Source of the DNA: Bradysia coprophila
Lineage: Eukaryota; Arthropoda; Insecta; Diptera; Sciaridae
DNA length: 64,000 nucleotides
Direction of reading: 5' to 3'
Assembly (NCBI RefSeq): GCF_014529535.1
Contig: NC_050737.1
Coordinates: forward strand, 1,644,447 to 1,708,446
The notes below the pieces were generated by a model, which did not search any database, was not told the DNA's origin, and worked only from the letters and a program-made list of their open reading frames with translations. Within the stretch, counting starts at the first letter, position 1, and each line of letters begins with the position of its first letter. Position numbers and translations under genes: made by a program. Below are positions 1-12,000 of the stretch, one piece after another.

Positions 1-2580
1 GCTTCTGGCTCGGAACCCTGGGCTTCATTCGGATGCATGGCCAAAAGTAACATTCGATAGAGTAACTCCTCACGCACTTCTGACGGCAAATACTCACCCT
101 GTGGTTGTGACGCCTCGGTATATTCGGGTCGAATAGGATAGTTATTGTCTGGTGCTCCAAAGTACTGTTGGCCGTAAGGTTTCCTTCGCGGAATGCTTCG
201 TTGACCAATGAATGGAATCTGTTGATCAGGAGCGGTTATTTGTTGCGGCTGTTGTTGTTGTTGTTGATACATGTTTTCGTTCTCAGAATATTGACCGTAT
301 AATGGAGGAACCGGTTGTTGGTTGTAACCAGAGTATCGAGGATCGTATGGGTTATATAATGGTGGGCGCGGAATTTGTTGATAGCCGAATTGAGAAGGAC
401 CATATGGATTGTATCCACCACTATAATACGGATTTACTGGTCCACCAAGTCCTCCGCCAAAACCATTGTAGTTAAAGCGTCCAAACTGCTGATGTCTGAC
501 CACCAACAAGTTTAATAATCTTTCAAAATCTCTAGCTGTTAGCGGTCTATCTGGATTATTATAATATTGCGATGGTAATGGTTGTCGGTACGGACTGTAG
601 GGGTTTGGAGAAAATGGTACAGGAATGGACGGTTGTTCATATCCACTTTCGCCACGCTGTTGTTGATAAGGTAGATACTGTCTTCCTCTTTGTGCTTGAT
701 ACGGATCGTTTGGATCAACTGCAGGAAATTGTGCCGGTGTTGCAGCTGCTGCAGCTCCCTTATGGCCCGAAGCACTTGTTTCGCGTAAATATTGTTCGGC
801 TTCTGGTCTTGGCGTCTCAGTGTACACAGGTCGTTGATATCCTTGTGGATACGGAGGCGGTGGATAAGCTTGCGGTATTGGAAGTCGAAATTGTCGTGGT
901 CCTCCATAGTCAAAATCTGATGTTGGTTGTGATTGACGTAAAAATTCTCTTGGAGCTCTTGGCTGATAGGCAACAACCGGTCGTCTATATACCCTTTTAT
1001 CGTCTTCTGATGCTTCTTGAACGTCTCGATTAGCAGGAATTTGAACTGGAACAGGTCCTTGCGTTATATAGTTATTTTCGGATGTTGATTCAGTGGTTTG
1101 CTCATCATCGTCTGGTTCTGGTCGCCTTCTAGGTGGTTTCGCATAAACTTTTTCTGTTGTGCTGGTAGTCTGTGCATTAATTGCGTTTTGTAATTGAGCA
1201 GCTCTAGATCTCGCAGCAAGTACCAACGAAGGGATTCTCGGAGAACTTGTTGTAAACAATGGCCTTGCTGTTCCTGTAACACCACCATAAATATGACTTG
1301 AATCATCACCTGCTGATTGACTGTAAATGACTTGCTGCTGAGCCTCGAATTTTTCATCATGATCATCTGCAAGCTGCCTACGCAAATGATTACCGCGTAC
1401 CGATTTTCGTTCACTAACTTTTTCTTCTTGTGCTTCAAACACTGGTTTTGATGTTGAACTTTCACGATTACTATTGATTTGCACTTTAGACACATGATCC
1501 GTAATTTCTAACTTATCCGGCCGAGTTAGCTGTTCCGTTTTGTAAGTGGTCGGCAGTGGCGTTGGTCGGATATTAATATGCGGTTTAAAGGATGGAACTG
1601 AAGTAGCATAAACGACTGTGGTCGTTGGTTCTCCTTTGTTATTACGCGGTGTTACGGTGGTGTATTCATTTTGTCGCGTCGAACTAAACTGATGACTGTA
1701 AGGCGATCGCTCACTGGAAGACAGTAAAATACGTCGCTTCGGTATCGGTTGAACCACCGATGGTCTGGTTGGCGATGCTGGGGAACTTGTTAAATAGGCT
1801 AATGATGGTGGACGACGAGTTGTCGATGCAGCAACGAATCCAGTTTTATTTTGTCTTGGTATATGAACCACTTCCTCCTGATCGGTCGGCTGAGAAGTGG
1901 TCGACTTTAGTCCACTGGACTGATTGTTCGCAGTGTACGAAACCCGTTTGATTTCGCCGTTCGCGTCAACGTATCCATAAGTTCCTTTAACATTTCCCAG
2001 TACGTCTCTGCTCTCGATTTTAAATGTTCCATCAACGGCCTCGTATCCAACCGTATACGATCCGTCATCATTCATTCGCCTTATTTGCTTGATAATTTCG
2101 GACTTTTGAGCGTCTTTGGTTTCGGCATTATCTAAGTCTGATTTATCAATTAGCTCCGACTGTTCAATAGATGGTTGAATTGTAGTTGTTGGCGAGAGAC
2201 TATTTGTTTGTTTTACTAATCCAAGTGTAAACATCAAACAAATTATCACGATCGTCGATATCTGAAAGCAAAAAATAATGATGTACATCGCTGGATGGGT
2301 TCGAGCACTATTGCAACGCGAAAACAACATTCTTGATCGGTCTGATTCGACAATTTAAAGCACAATTAAATTCTTTTGGTTTGGTTTATGATCATCAAGC
2401 GACAAATGCTTTTCGGTTGGATCAGAACCGATGTTAAGTATTAACTTGGAAAACGCGCGCACGTGTATTACGAGCAAACGACTTTAATTTACTGAGTCAC
2501 AGAACCGAATAAACAAAACTTTATAAAATTGAAATGAAAATTATATTCAAATGTACCTTTTGATGAGATTTGGATCCCAT
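1..2580 (-). CDS. Secreted RR-type (chitin-binding 4) cuticle protein, 5' part
   Basis: Two exons are visible, 2580-2557 and 2261-1; the gene runs off the left edge. Exon 1 encodes only eight residues (MGSKSHQK); the intron (GT at 2556, AG at 2262) is phase 0. Exon 2 opens with a hydrophobic stretch (ISTIVIICLMFTLGLV), so the two exons together make a signal peptide. About 50 residues later comes a Rebers-Riddiford-like block: DDGSYTVGYEAVDGTFKIES followed by GTYGYVDANGEIKRVSYTAN, the chitin-binding 4 signature of arthropod cuticle proteins. The remaining ~650 residues are low-complexity, rich in Pro, Gln, Tyr and Arg (for example YQQQQQQPQ near 270), with no further domain. The RR block close to the N-terminus and the long disordered tail recall Drosophila Cpr73D/Cpr66D, but I cannot prove orthology. 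The frame is open from 2261 to 1. The expected role is structural, in chitin-containing extracellular matrix. Confidence 0.85.
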
Positions 2581-2647
2581 CTTGAAAACAAGTGTTCATA
2601 ACAAGATCACGGGACGAAATAGTTTCAGATTGCAGGTGTCAGATGAC

Positions 2648-2657
2648 TATATAAACT
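2648..2657 (-). promoter_or_regulatory. Candidate TATA box of the cuticle gene
   Basis: On the minus strand this reads GTTTATATAG, about 70 bp upstream of the cuticle-protein start codon at 2580. Spacing allows a transcription start near 2620 and a short 5' leader. Strong TATA promoters are common in cuticle genes; the assignment is by motif and distance only. Confidence 0.4.
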
Positions 2658-2998
2658 TAAAAAATCTCACATCAAGTCGGCAAATACGTTTCCATATGGC
2701 GGGATTTAAAACAATGGGCTTCAAAATCACATCGGTATACGACCTTGCACCTCTTCTGATGCCCTCTCCTACCTCCGACGCTACAGACTTATACCACACA
2801 CATATTGTGTGTGCAATATCAACGATATCTGTTTGAAAATTGGAATAAAAATTCATTTTTCTTTAAAGTATCCCTACTTGACATAGTCGTGGGAATATTT
2901 AAGCTACAAAAAAAGAGGTATTGTGTGCTGCTGTATTTTTCGTATACAATTGTTATGATTGTTTAGGATTTTGTATAAGTTGTTTAGTGCAAAATTAT

Positions 2999-3352
2999 GT
3001 GAATTCTTGACGGTGTTTAATAGGTAACAACACATTATACAGTCGTAATCTAAGCCATATGTGAATAACGCATTAAAAGTAAAATATGACTGCGGAATCT
3101 ATCGGTGTGCCTTTTTCGTTACAATAACATTAAAGTAGATTGGGTGTAGCATATTGGAATTGGCCTCCATTACAATTAAATATCCCTATTTCGTCAAAGA
3201 AACCAGAGGTCACAATGGCTGCATACTATTAATTCTGTTCCAACAAAACCTTCGCTTCATTGGACAGTAAACCCTTGATTAACGCCCATTAAGGCCATAT
3301 AAAGCACTAACCTGGAGTTAAGGTAGATCAAAAGTATAAGAAAAATTGAGCT
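2999..3352. repeat. Direct repeat, copy 1 (partner 6167-7381)
   Basis: Two blocks here match a second locus. Block one, 2999-3141, contains ATTCTTGACGGTGTTTAA and AACGCATTAAAAGT and matches 6167-6308. Block two, about 3161-3352, contains CCAGAGGTCACA and matches about 7179-7381. In this copy the blocks are only about 20 bp apart, while in the other about 870 bp separate them. No reading frame is preserved. The rest of 2581-3957 is AT-rich intergenic sequence with nothing I recognise. Confidence 0.7.
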
Positions 3353-3739
3353 GTTTCAACCCTAGCCCGCAGTTCGAGAAGTTAAAAAGAGGTTATGCAA
3401 CAACGTGATATACAGAGCGCTCTCCCCAATGTATATATACACAATCAGGATCTAAAACAGATTTTCTTAAACTAATTTTTACCAGCAGCAATGCTTTTGG
3501 TAGTTTTCTTGATCGTGAACGAAATATGTTGATGGTTATTTTGCTCAATTTTTCGATCCAATAAACGTTATCAAAAACACGAAAAAAGGTTTGTGTTGCA
3601 CGTTTCGTAACTATATCGGGAATCCTGTTTTTTTTTCGGTTTTTGAGATTTTATTTAATTATTCTCAATCATTTTTGTTTATTTATTAGATATAGACCGC
3701 TGATGACGTGACAATACAGTTACTTTTTTCGGCTATCAT

Positions 3740-4925
3740 CTGTTATAGATAGCGACTGTAACAATAAACTACATGCTCTGACGACTATCGGTCTCTAATA
3801 TAGCAAAAAATATATTAAAAAAATGAAGTTCAATCTTTTGAAAATACTTATATCAAACGAAGTAATCGATCCAATAGTAGAACTGCTAAAAGCTTAAAAA
3901 TCCATATTTAAATTCCGGAAAAAAAAATTTATTTTCTAAACTTAACATTGTTCGACTCTAAGAAATATGTGCATTTTTCAAAGTTTTGGCCGAAATGTTT
4001 CCCTTATCCATTACAAATAATCTAGAGCCTTTATAACACGCCACCAATTGATCATTTGTAAGTAAATCCGGCGCTAACGAATCGTAAAGCCTCTTTTTGT
4101 CACGCGGTGTTTCAACGGGAACACGCTCGTAGTCATCACAAAGGACTAAATCCCCAGGCACAGCATTCGATGGCGGTTGTAAAATTTCCGTTTGATCATT
4201 TGCCTTTGCGCACATAATCATTCCTTCCGATAAATGTCCCCGTAGTTTCGAAGGTTTTAAGTTACAGAGTACAACAACCTGTTGATTTAGTAGTTTATCG
4301 GATGGTATCAACTTTGCTAGGCCAGCAACAATCGCTAACACTTCTTCGCCAATATTTACTTTTGTCAAATACAGTGTGTCCGAATCTGGTGCTGGTTTTA
4401 TGTCCACAATTTTACCAATGCGTAGATCTAAGCGTCCTACATGGTCGACGGCCGGTACAGCTTTCTTTGATTTTTTCGGTTTGAATGTGCAGAATCCGGA
4501 ATGCAATGATGATTGAACCGAATGAATTTTATTTCCAATTAGCACACAATTTGATGGACGTTTAGCTGGTTCAGTCAGATTAACCGCAACAGTCGATACA
4601 CACAAGCGGCTTATTTGTGATGTTGTTGTAAATTTAGCCGCATTTCGAATGAATGTCAGAGACAGCATTTTCTTTAAATTTGTTAATTATCCCAGCGACC
4701 GGCACAATTCGTTGAAGTACATATATGACGATTGATAATACTTATTGTCCTTCAACTCTTAAATTATGATACACTCTTCGCGTGCGATGGTTATTATGTC
4801 ATTGAGTTCGAATATGTTTGTCAAACAATAATTCTTTCGTTCGTTCACTTCGATCTATTAATGTCCGAAACGTTTTTCCCTGACTCACTTAAAGTTTGGA
4901 TTCCTTGTAAAGTTTTTGTTCCTGA
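3740..4925 (-). repeat. Segmental duplication unit 1 (AIMP1-like gene plus flanks)
   Basis: Similarity to 12490-13850 extends beyond the coding region on both sides. Downstream, both copies carry CTAAACTT(A/T)ACATTGT(T/C)CGA next to the stop and a shared GCGACTG motif further out. Upstream, both keep TGTCAAACAATA, TTCGTTCACTT and TGTCCGAAA. This shows DNA-level duplication rather than two independent retropositions. Confidence 0.7.
3958..4668 (-). CDS. AIMP1/EMAP-II-like tRNA-binding-domain protein, copy 1
   Basis: Intronless, 236 residues. From about residue 75 to the end it is an EMAP-II-type domain: an OB-fold tRNA-binding core (VGRLDLRIGKIVDI, then VVVLCNLKPSKLRGHLSEGM) followed by the EMAP-II C-terminal extension (SLAPDLLTNDQLVACYKG). 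This domain binds the tRNA elbow in AIMP1 of the multisynthetase complex and at the C-terminus of metazoan TyrRS. The N-terminal ~70 residues lack AIMP1's leucine-zipper region. They start MLSLTFIRNAAKFTTTSQIS, basic and Ser/Thr-rich without early acidic residues, which looks like a mitochondrial presequence (inference). An AATAAA on the minus strand lies at 3933-3928, 25 bp beyond the stop. A paralog lies at 12900-13613 on the same strand with similar flanks. It could be an accessory tRNA-binding protein or a retro-derived AIMP1 copy. Confidence 0.88.
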   Translation of the reverse strand: MLSLTFIRNAAKFTTTSQISRLCVSTVAVNLTEPAKRPSNCVLIGNKIHSVQSSLHSGFCTFKPKKSKKAVPAVDHVGRLDLRIGKIVDIKPAPDSDTLYLTKVNIGEEVLAIVAGLAKLIPSDKLLNQQVVVLCNLKPSKLRGHLSEGMIMCAKANDQTEILQPPSNAVPGDLVLCDDYERVPVETPRDKKRLYDSLAPDLLTNDQLVACYKGSRLFVMDKGNISAKTLKNAHIS

Positions 4926-4946
4926 AAACTTTTTATGAATCAAATA

Positions 4947-5853
4947 AGGTAAACGATGTAGTTGCTGACCGTGCAGGTGTACCTGACCAGCTACATTATT
5001 TTTCAGTTTTGGAAAATAATTACGAATGAAAATACGCAAATTAACGTTATAATTAATCTTTAGAGCCTAAAGATTAATTTTTTCATGAAAATAATGCGAT
5101 TATTATGTTTACTTATTTGATAAAACCATAAAATGAAACCAGTGCACCATCTCAGTACAAAGTTGCACAATTCTTAAGAAAATCGTAAGATCGGTGTGGT
5201 CTAATTTAAGGCTTTTATTGACAAAAGAATTATTAACGGACAAAGTTTTGGTGTTTTGAGGTAGTAAATAGTTCGACAATTAATATGATTAACATAAATA
5301 GCGTCTAAAAGTTAATATTTGATGAATTACATGGTGGTCAAAACATTGTATCAAAAATATGCCATGTTTGTGTAGTTGACCGCACCAAATTCCGTACATT
5401 TTTCTTCATGTGACAAATTCACCTTCCATGTGCATTGTTGTGTACAAAATGATGTGATTAAAATTCGTTGATATTTTGTGTTTTTATGCGTTTTTATCAT
5501 TGAAATTGGTTAATATCAGTGAATTAAGAGTGAAAATGTGTCGAATAATGCGAAATTATTGCGAAAAATTTGAAAAATGTCTTAATTTTGTAGCGGTCAA
5601 TTACTGCAACAAGACTGGTCAGGACACTCGTTTTTTTGTGGTCAGCTACTGCACCAAAAACAGTGCTTCAGTAAAATTGGTTTTTTACAATAAAAATTAA
5701 TTAATTGTAAATAGTTCTGATATTCTACGGAATGGGAACAGATCAAATTAAATTCTGACGAAGGAAAAACTTAGCTTCATCCAAATCATCTTGAGATACT
5801 GATGACCAAAGTTGAAAAATTGCTTAGCCGGTCAGCTACTACATCGTTTACCT
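4947..5853. mobile_element. TA-flanked non-autonomous DNA transposon (907 bp)
   Basis: Terminal inverted repeats of 25 bp, 4947-4971 and 5829-5853, match at 24 positions; the outer end reads AGGTAAACGATGTAGT. A TA dinucleotide flanks each side (4945-4946 and 5854-5855), as expected for a TA target-site duplication. There is no transposase reading frame. The interior repeats TIR-like pieces: GACCAGCTACA near 4985, GTAGTTGACCGCACCAA near 5373, GGTCAATTACTGCAAC near 5594 and GGTCAGCTACTGCACCAA near 5640. Element type (Tc1/mariner-like or another TA-targeting group) is inferred from the TA flanks only. Confidence 0.8.
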
Positions 5854-5855
5854 TA

Positions 5856-8088
5856 ATTTACAATGAAATTTATCACTGAAAATGTTCCGACTAGCCAATA
5901 GCCAAAACATGATATTTTCTTTGCACTTGCGTTGATAGCCTCTTTAGGAATATTTGTTGGAGTTGGATCGAAAAGCTCGACTAGACAGCTTCCCTTTTCA
6001 ACTCATTAAATTTTGTACAACAATTTCACAGCATAAGACTTTGAAAGTCGTTAAAAATTGTCAATTGTGATTGTGAAAGTACATTCACCTATAAACACAA
6101 AGGGCTAGGGCAAAATGATACATGAATTGCGAAAAAAATCGGTTGCAGTTTCTTCACGCGCTTTTGTAAATTCTTGACGGTGTTTAAATATAGGTAACAA
6201 CATTACAATCGTAATCCAAGTCATACGTGAACAACGCATTAAAAGTGAGACATGACTGCGAAATCAATCGGTTTGTCTTCTCCGTTGCAATTACATTAGA
6301 AAAGATTTTGTATTACAATAGACTATGCCAATCATATTTAACCAATGATGCCATTTTAAAGGTCATCAATAGTGGTGACTTTATCACTATTTTATTGTAC
6401 CGGAATCATGCACACATTCAAATAAAAGCATTTCCGCCAAAAAAATCATTTTTTAAATTAACGGACAAAAAAATTTCAGTTTTGTGGTGTCACTTACGAC
6501 TATCTTCACAACAGACATGTCAAGAATTTTGTTTACCTGAATGGCAACATATTTTTGTATGTTTTCTTCACGTTTTACCGACTGAATTAGCACGAAACGT
6601 ATTGCAGGCAATTTCTAGGCACATAAAATTAAGGAATTGAACACTGAATGGCACAATTCACACCAAATTACTTTTAAAAATGAGATTTTCACAACACCCA
6701 CAATGTTTGACCAAATTAATTTGTCTTTAAAATTATTTCGGAGAATTTTTCCTAAATTCTGTTTAAGACACTAGCATGAGCACACTCGGAACTATTTTCT
6801 GTGCGAAATTGAAACTGAATCACTTTGTTTTACGCGAAATACTACAAATTTTTGACACAAACTTGTTTGAGATTTAAAATTTACTGTCCCGATTTGACAT
6901 TTCATCAAAACAAAATTCAGTGAATCAGTCAAAACTGGATGAACTGAGTGAACAATACTACTCATACTACTGTAATTGCAAAGTGGCAAACTTAAGACCT
7001 TATGTGGAATTTGGGTGGAAAATGGCGCAAATCACATATTTCAGGAATTTATAAAGTGAAAAATCTTTCCGGTTTCAAGTTTTTTCGTCAAAAGACGAGA
7101 CACGGGTATCTTTATTTTCAATTTTTAGCTGCTTTATGTAAAAAAATTGAGAAAAAAAATCATTTTGGCGTAGTCTATTGGCTTCATTTCGTACAATTAA
7201 AATATCTCAAATTTAACAAGAATCCAGAGGTCACATGGTTACATACAATTAATTACCTCGGAATGTACTAAATAGGATAATCAGTTGCTCAAAGAAAATC
7301 CTACTCTTTTGAGAACAGTAAAAGCTCTAAGTTACCACTAAGACCCATAAGGTAGAATAAAAATAATCGGAAAATTCAAGATTTATTGTCGAGATGAAAA
7401 ATTCGTTGACGACAGAGGTTAACACCTGAAGGAAACTATATGGTCAGACATCAACATTATTTAGGTCGTAAACACGACATTATTATACGAACTCCTGCTC
7501 CTTAACTTAAAGTAAAATCGTTATTACATTTTTCACTATCCTACATTCGCTAGAAGTCTCCCTATTTTAAAAGTAATGTTATGAAATATTACTATATTTA
7601 TATAAGAAAATACATTTTCAACGTGATTATAATTTCTGTATAACGGTGTCTGTCGAAGCGTTGGCGTCTGCTTATCAAGCTCAAAATAAATTCGCTAAAG
7701 GTCGCTGGAAAATCGCTATTAATAAGCTTCTTCTTATTATTTTACTGCCTTTATATTCACTGCTAGATGCAGGCCCCTCCCAACTCTCTCAATTTTCCGA
7801 TTTAATGCTATTTGTTGCCACGATGTTCCTGCAATTAGTTTAATGTCATTTAATCGGTACTGCTTTAGTCATCGTTATTCTTGCTTTGTACGTACCCAGC
7901 TCAGCTCCATTTCAACGACGATATTCATGTTAAACGCGTGATGATGTATTTTCGTCATGTTCTTATAGACATCTGCTCATTATACTGTATCCTGAGTCAA
8001 CTCTATATAATTCGTCTAAACCATTTCATATAAACCATAAAACTAATGTTTAACAGAATTGAATGCCTTGCCAAAATCTCCGAATAAC
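5856..8088. other. Intergenic, repeat-derived
   Basis: It includes the second copy of the direct repeat (6167-6308 and 7179-7381) with about 870 bp between the blocks. Short reading frames of 60-140 residues occur but have no codon pattern or domain I recognise. No RNA gene seen. Confidence 0.5.
6167..7381. repeat. Direct repeat, copy 2, with ~870-bp interruption
   Basis: Blocks 6167-6308 and 7179-7381 match 2999-3141 and about 3161-3352 in the same orientation and order. The intervening 6309-7178 is absent from copy 1. It could be an insertion here or a deletion there; I found no clean terminal repeats or target duplication at its edges. Confidence 0.65.
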
Positions 8089-8528
8089 CGAGGGGTGACT
8101 CACTTCTAGATTAAATGGATTAAATGGTATTAAATGGATTTAATGGATTAAATGGAATAAAAATTGAATTAAATGGATTAAATAGGAAAAAATTTTATTT
8201 TACCAAATAAAAGTCTTAAAAATGGTTGATTTTGATTGAACGACGTACTACAACTCATACTATAACGTTAAAAAGCGTAAAATTCCACTTTTAGAAGTTT
8301 TTGGTGTAAAGTGGAATAAACGGATTAAATAAATTTAATACCATTTTTACCAAAAAAAAATTTCTATACCTCACGAGTACTTAAACGCCCTGGAGATCGT
8401 GCAGATCTAATTTTCGTAATTAGTTTACAAATTTTTTAGGTGGGTAGCCTAATTATTTCGGTAAAACTAAAAATTTTTTTTTGGATTAAATGGATTTAAT
8501 GGATTAAATGGAAGTGAGTCACCCCTCG
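8089..8528. mobile_element. hAT-type miniature element (440 bp) with internal ATTAAATGG repeats
   Basis: Perfect 18-bp terminal inverted repeats (CGAGGGGTGACTCACTTC at 8089-8106, its complement at 8511-8528) are flanked by an exact 8-bp direct repeat, CGAATAAC, at 8081-8088 and 8529-8536. An 8-bp target duplication is typical of hAT elements. Just inside each end are arrays of GGATTAAATGG/GGATTTAATGG units (8108-8190 and 8482-8510). There is no coding capacity. Confidence 0.9.
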
Positions 8529-8717
8529 CGAATAACGCTATATCGAAAGCTGACCAGATCTAAATTCTGCCTAAAGTTACAGGCCCAATGTTAGGACATA
8601 TAAGGGAAACAAGAATAGACCGGCTAAAGCCCGGCGAGGTCTTTTTCCTTTTCATAATTCAAATATTAGCAATTGATTTTTCTATCAGTTACGTATCTAA
8701 CTACCAGTTTCACCTAT

Positions 8718-8822
8718 GTCCAAAGGTTTATTTTGACAAGTTGGATTATGATCCGCACCTTCAGTGATCACTTAGGATCACAATGCACAATCACCAAGTC
8801 GTCAAAATAAACATTTGGACAC
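8718..8822. repeat. Short hairpin repeat
   Basis: An inverted repeat with arms of about 27 bp (8718-8744 and 8796-8822), sharing GTCCAAA-GTTTATTTTGAC with a few mismatches, surrounds a loop of about 50 bp. It is probably a decayed miniature element. Confidence 0.6.
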
Positions 8823-8890
8823 ATCTGCATAATATTTATTCTACCACAGGTACTACTCCTACTAAAAGTTAAGTTTCATACTGTGACATA

Positions 8891-9038
8891 CACTCGCGGA
8901 ATTTCGAAAACCGACACATTTTCTGTTTCGAGGTTTACTGTTTTTTCCTGAATTTTGCATGTGTTTTTATGGCGAAATCAGAAACTCAAGTAAAACTAAG
9001 AAACAGAAAATGTGTCGGTTTTCAAAATTCCGTGTGTG
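8891..9038. mobile_element. TA-flanked hairpin miniature element (148 bp)
   Basis: Near-palindromic arms of about 48 bp, 8891-8938 and 8990-9038, share GAAAACCGACACATTTTCTG almost exactly; the ends are CACTCGCGG and its near complement. TA dinucleotides at 8889-8890 and 9039-9040 flank it. No coding content. Confidence 0.75.
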
Positions 9039-9040
9039 TA

Positions 9041-12000
9041 CCTAGCAATTTTCTGCTCACAATGTGTTAAAATTACCAAAATACGAGCCGAAGATCTTGC
9101 AGATCCATATAAGAAAGTCATAGATAGTGTGCGCATTTTGTTGATCAATTTGATAAAGGAATACTTCCCGGTTATCCGACCGTATGTATAAATTGAAACG
9201 TCTTTAGACAACAACATGAGAGACAACATGTGAACTCTGTCGAATAATTGTATCGAGAAATTTTCTTGGTTGTTAATCGACTAAAAGCAAAATAATCCAG
9301 CGTGTAGTTTTTGAGTAAATGAAAAATTAATGATTATTACAGCGGGTTAATATGCAGTTGTATACACAGATATAATTTGACCATATTTTGTCTTTAAGTG
9401 GTTTGTTTTTTGTGTGAGAAATCTATTTATTATTGTTTGCTGAACAATACCATACATTTCAGACTCATATATGCCTAATTTAAAATCTTGTTAAATTTGA
9501 ATAAAATTACGTGAAACTTTTAAAATGGTAAATTTATGTCTTATTTTTGCGTACGTACACACATGGCTTTTGTTTAATTTCAGTCGGAAAAATATGAGAA
9601 ATCCTTATTTTCGTACTTAATCGTGTATTAAATATGAATTGTAAAGTGCATATAGCTCCACACGTTCACTTATATTATTATAAAATTCTAAAGCTTATAT
9701 TATACAGAAGGTCATCAGTGATACATTTACCTCTATTCCACTAAATGCTTCAATGGTATAGCCGATTTTTCCTTAACTTAAATGATTGGATGTTGTGGTG
9801 GAACAATGTCAGATAAATGAAACTTGATCATTTTCCAAATAATATTAAACAATTATCAATCCCTTTACGGGTCATACTAGACAGTGTCTACAGGGACAAA
9901 ATGAATCCATTATCTCCCTCTAATGTAATATTGTACAGCAAAGTGAATGGTAAAACTAATTTGAAGGTAAAAATTAACTTCATAATTGGGTGAAAATATG
10001 TAAATCAAAAAAAAAGAAAGAAAGGAGAATAGACAGAGAAAACATGTTTTCATACCTAGGACCAAAAAAAGTGCTACTTCGTCATGGCACTTTTTCTCCG
10101 TCCAGAATGAAATAGTTACTTGCATCACTTGGATTGAAACCACGAAATTACAGTATACGTGTGAATTCGTATACCGAGAGAATAATTTTTGCATAAGTGT
10201 GTATGCATACGAATGCAAAAATTATTCCCGTGGTACACGAATTTACACATATACTATGATTGAGTGGTTTCAATACTGTGATGCACATAATTTAACACTC
10301 GTCACACCATGAAATACACAAACAAAAAACCAAATATAATACACACCGTTCGAGGTTGAACTTGAATGTATAGAAGAAGAATGAGAAAAAAACGAATCCG
10401 AAAACACGCGATATAAAGCCGAACGAGTTGATCGTTCGATGTGCATCACACTACTCGTTGATACGGAGTGTAAGATCCCCCTTCGTATCAAATTTCTCTC
10501 TTTGACGAATAACATAAACAAATTCCACCATTAAGGAAAACATCGCCTGGATCCCTAGAGGTCTGCAAGGTCTGCTGAGAGAGAACTAGAAAAGTGTGGT
10601 TTCCGATAACTTTTGACGCGTGGTATTCAGTGTTTTCATGGTTTGGCGAGCGTAAAATACTATTCGTACCACGGACTAAAAGTCTTTTTTAGCGTGTGAG
10701 AGGTTTGAATACTATCGTTCGTACTTTTGTTCGTTGCTGAGTTTTCGGATCATTATTGTAAACTATAAAAAAACCTTAACTGAAATGTTCCTCATACGAA
10801 ATGCGACTGGAATTCAGTGGATCATCTTCCCTTTACAAAATTTAACATAAAAGTGTTTAATCTACTTTTAGAAGACTTTCCGACAAGAAAGTTGGTAAAA
10901 AAATAAAAAATGGAGATACTTAACCAATATATTGTATAACTCGATATCGTATCGCATCGCGATAAAATCACATTGCTTTCAAAGGTTAAAGTCATTTTAA
11001 TATTTTTGGTACTTCAGTACTTAAATACAACGTTGCTTTTTATTCACTAAGTACAAGACTGCTGGGATGTTATAGCTTCATTGGACAGTAGCAATGAAAC
11101 GTAAATTTTCATAAAGCGTTCACAAAGTTGCAGGAAGTGGCAAAATGTAATGCCTACTTCCGTCAATGGTTTACAGAAATTCTTCTTAAACTACATTTTT
11201 AACGTTTCACAGACTGCAAGCATATCACCAGTAGGATTTTCGAATCTCTTACTTCATTTGATAAAAAAAATTTCACTGGAATGTTCATTCGTCTTTTACT
11301 AGGCGCAGTGTTTAAATAATTACAAAAATAAAATAAAATTGATATTTGAAAAAAGCACAGAATATGACAAAATTAAGTATACTTCTCATCTCAGTACATC
11401 TCAAAATTCAAAATTTATTCACAAAATTTTGTATGATTCAAAATAAAAAAAAAAATCCAAAATCCAGACCACTCTGAAGCTATTATAGGAACCTTGTCAA
11501 AACCTTACCCTCATTAATATGTTTATTCTACTGAAAAAAGTCTCAAATCTTGTCCTTGTGGTCGGCCATAACTGGCACCAAACTTCCTCACTGTTCATTC
11601 AAATCAGATTATAAGTTCAGCTTTCATTCAAAAACTATAACACTGAAATATGGAAGATTGTTTATTAATAATTAGGACTGTTTAACATAAAATTTAAAAT
11701 AAAAAGTCTCGAGCCTGACCTCTATTACCTGGCTTCAGATTTCGGAACGATTTAAATCGAGCCAATTCGTTTCAAAGCAATCCACATTTGGTAATTACAA
11801 ACTTTACTTTCAAGACAGTATACAGTAGAAGATATTTATGCAAATTTATACATAAATGTCGGTTCGTAGATTATCAACATGGGTATAAGAATTCTGAATT
11901 TATTTTTTCGGTGTGAATTTTTACCAGTTCATTGTCAATCCACCACACAATATTACTATGCTCAAAAATGTAATTAAGAACAACATGGACTATTGTTTAA

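Noticed and set aside
539-1495. Several frames of 140-150 residues on both strands inside the cuticle gene
   Set aside because: They are other-frame shadows of the low-complexity Gln/Pro/Tyr-rich coding sequence, which alone is continuous with the signal peptide and RR block.
6227-6640. 137-residue plus-strand frame
   Set aside because: Its start lies inside the dispersed repeat block and the rest has no domain; the other copy of the repeat does not preserve the frame.
8617-8655. GC hairpin followed by a T-run, like a bacterial terminator (GACCGGC...GTCTTTTT)
   Set aside because: The context is an insect nuclear intergenic region, so a rho-independent terminator has no meaning here.
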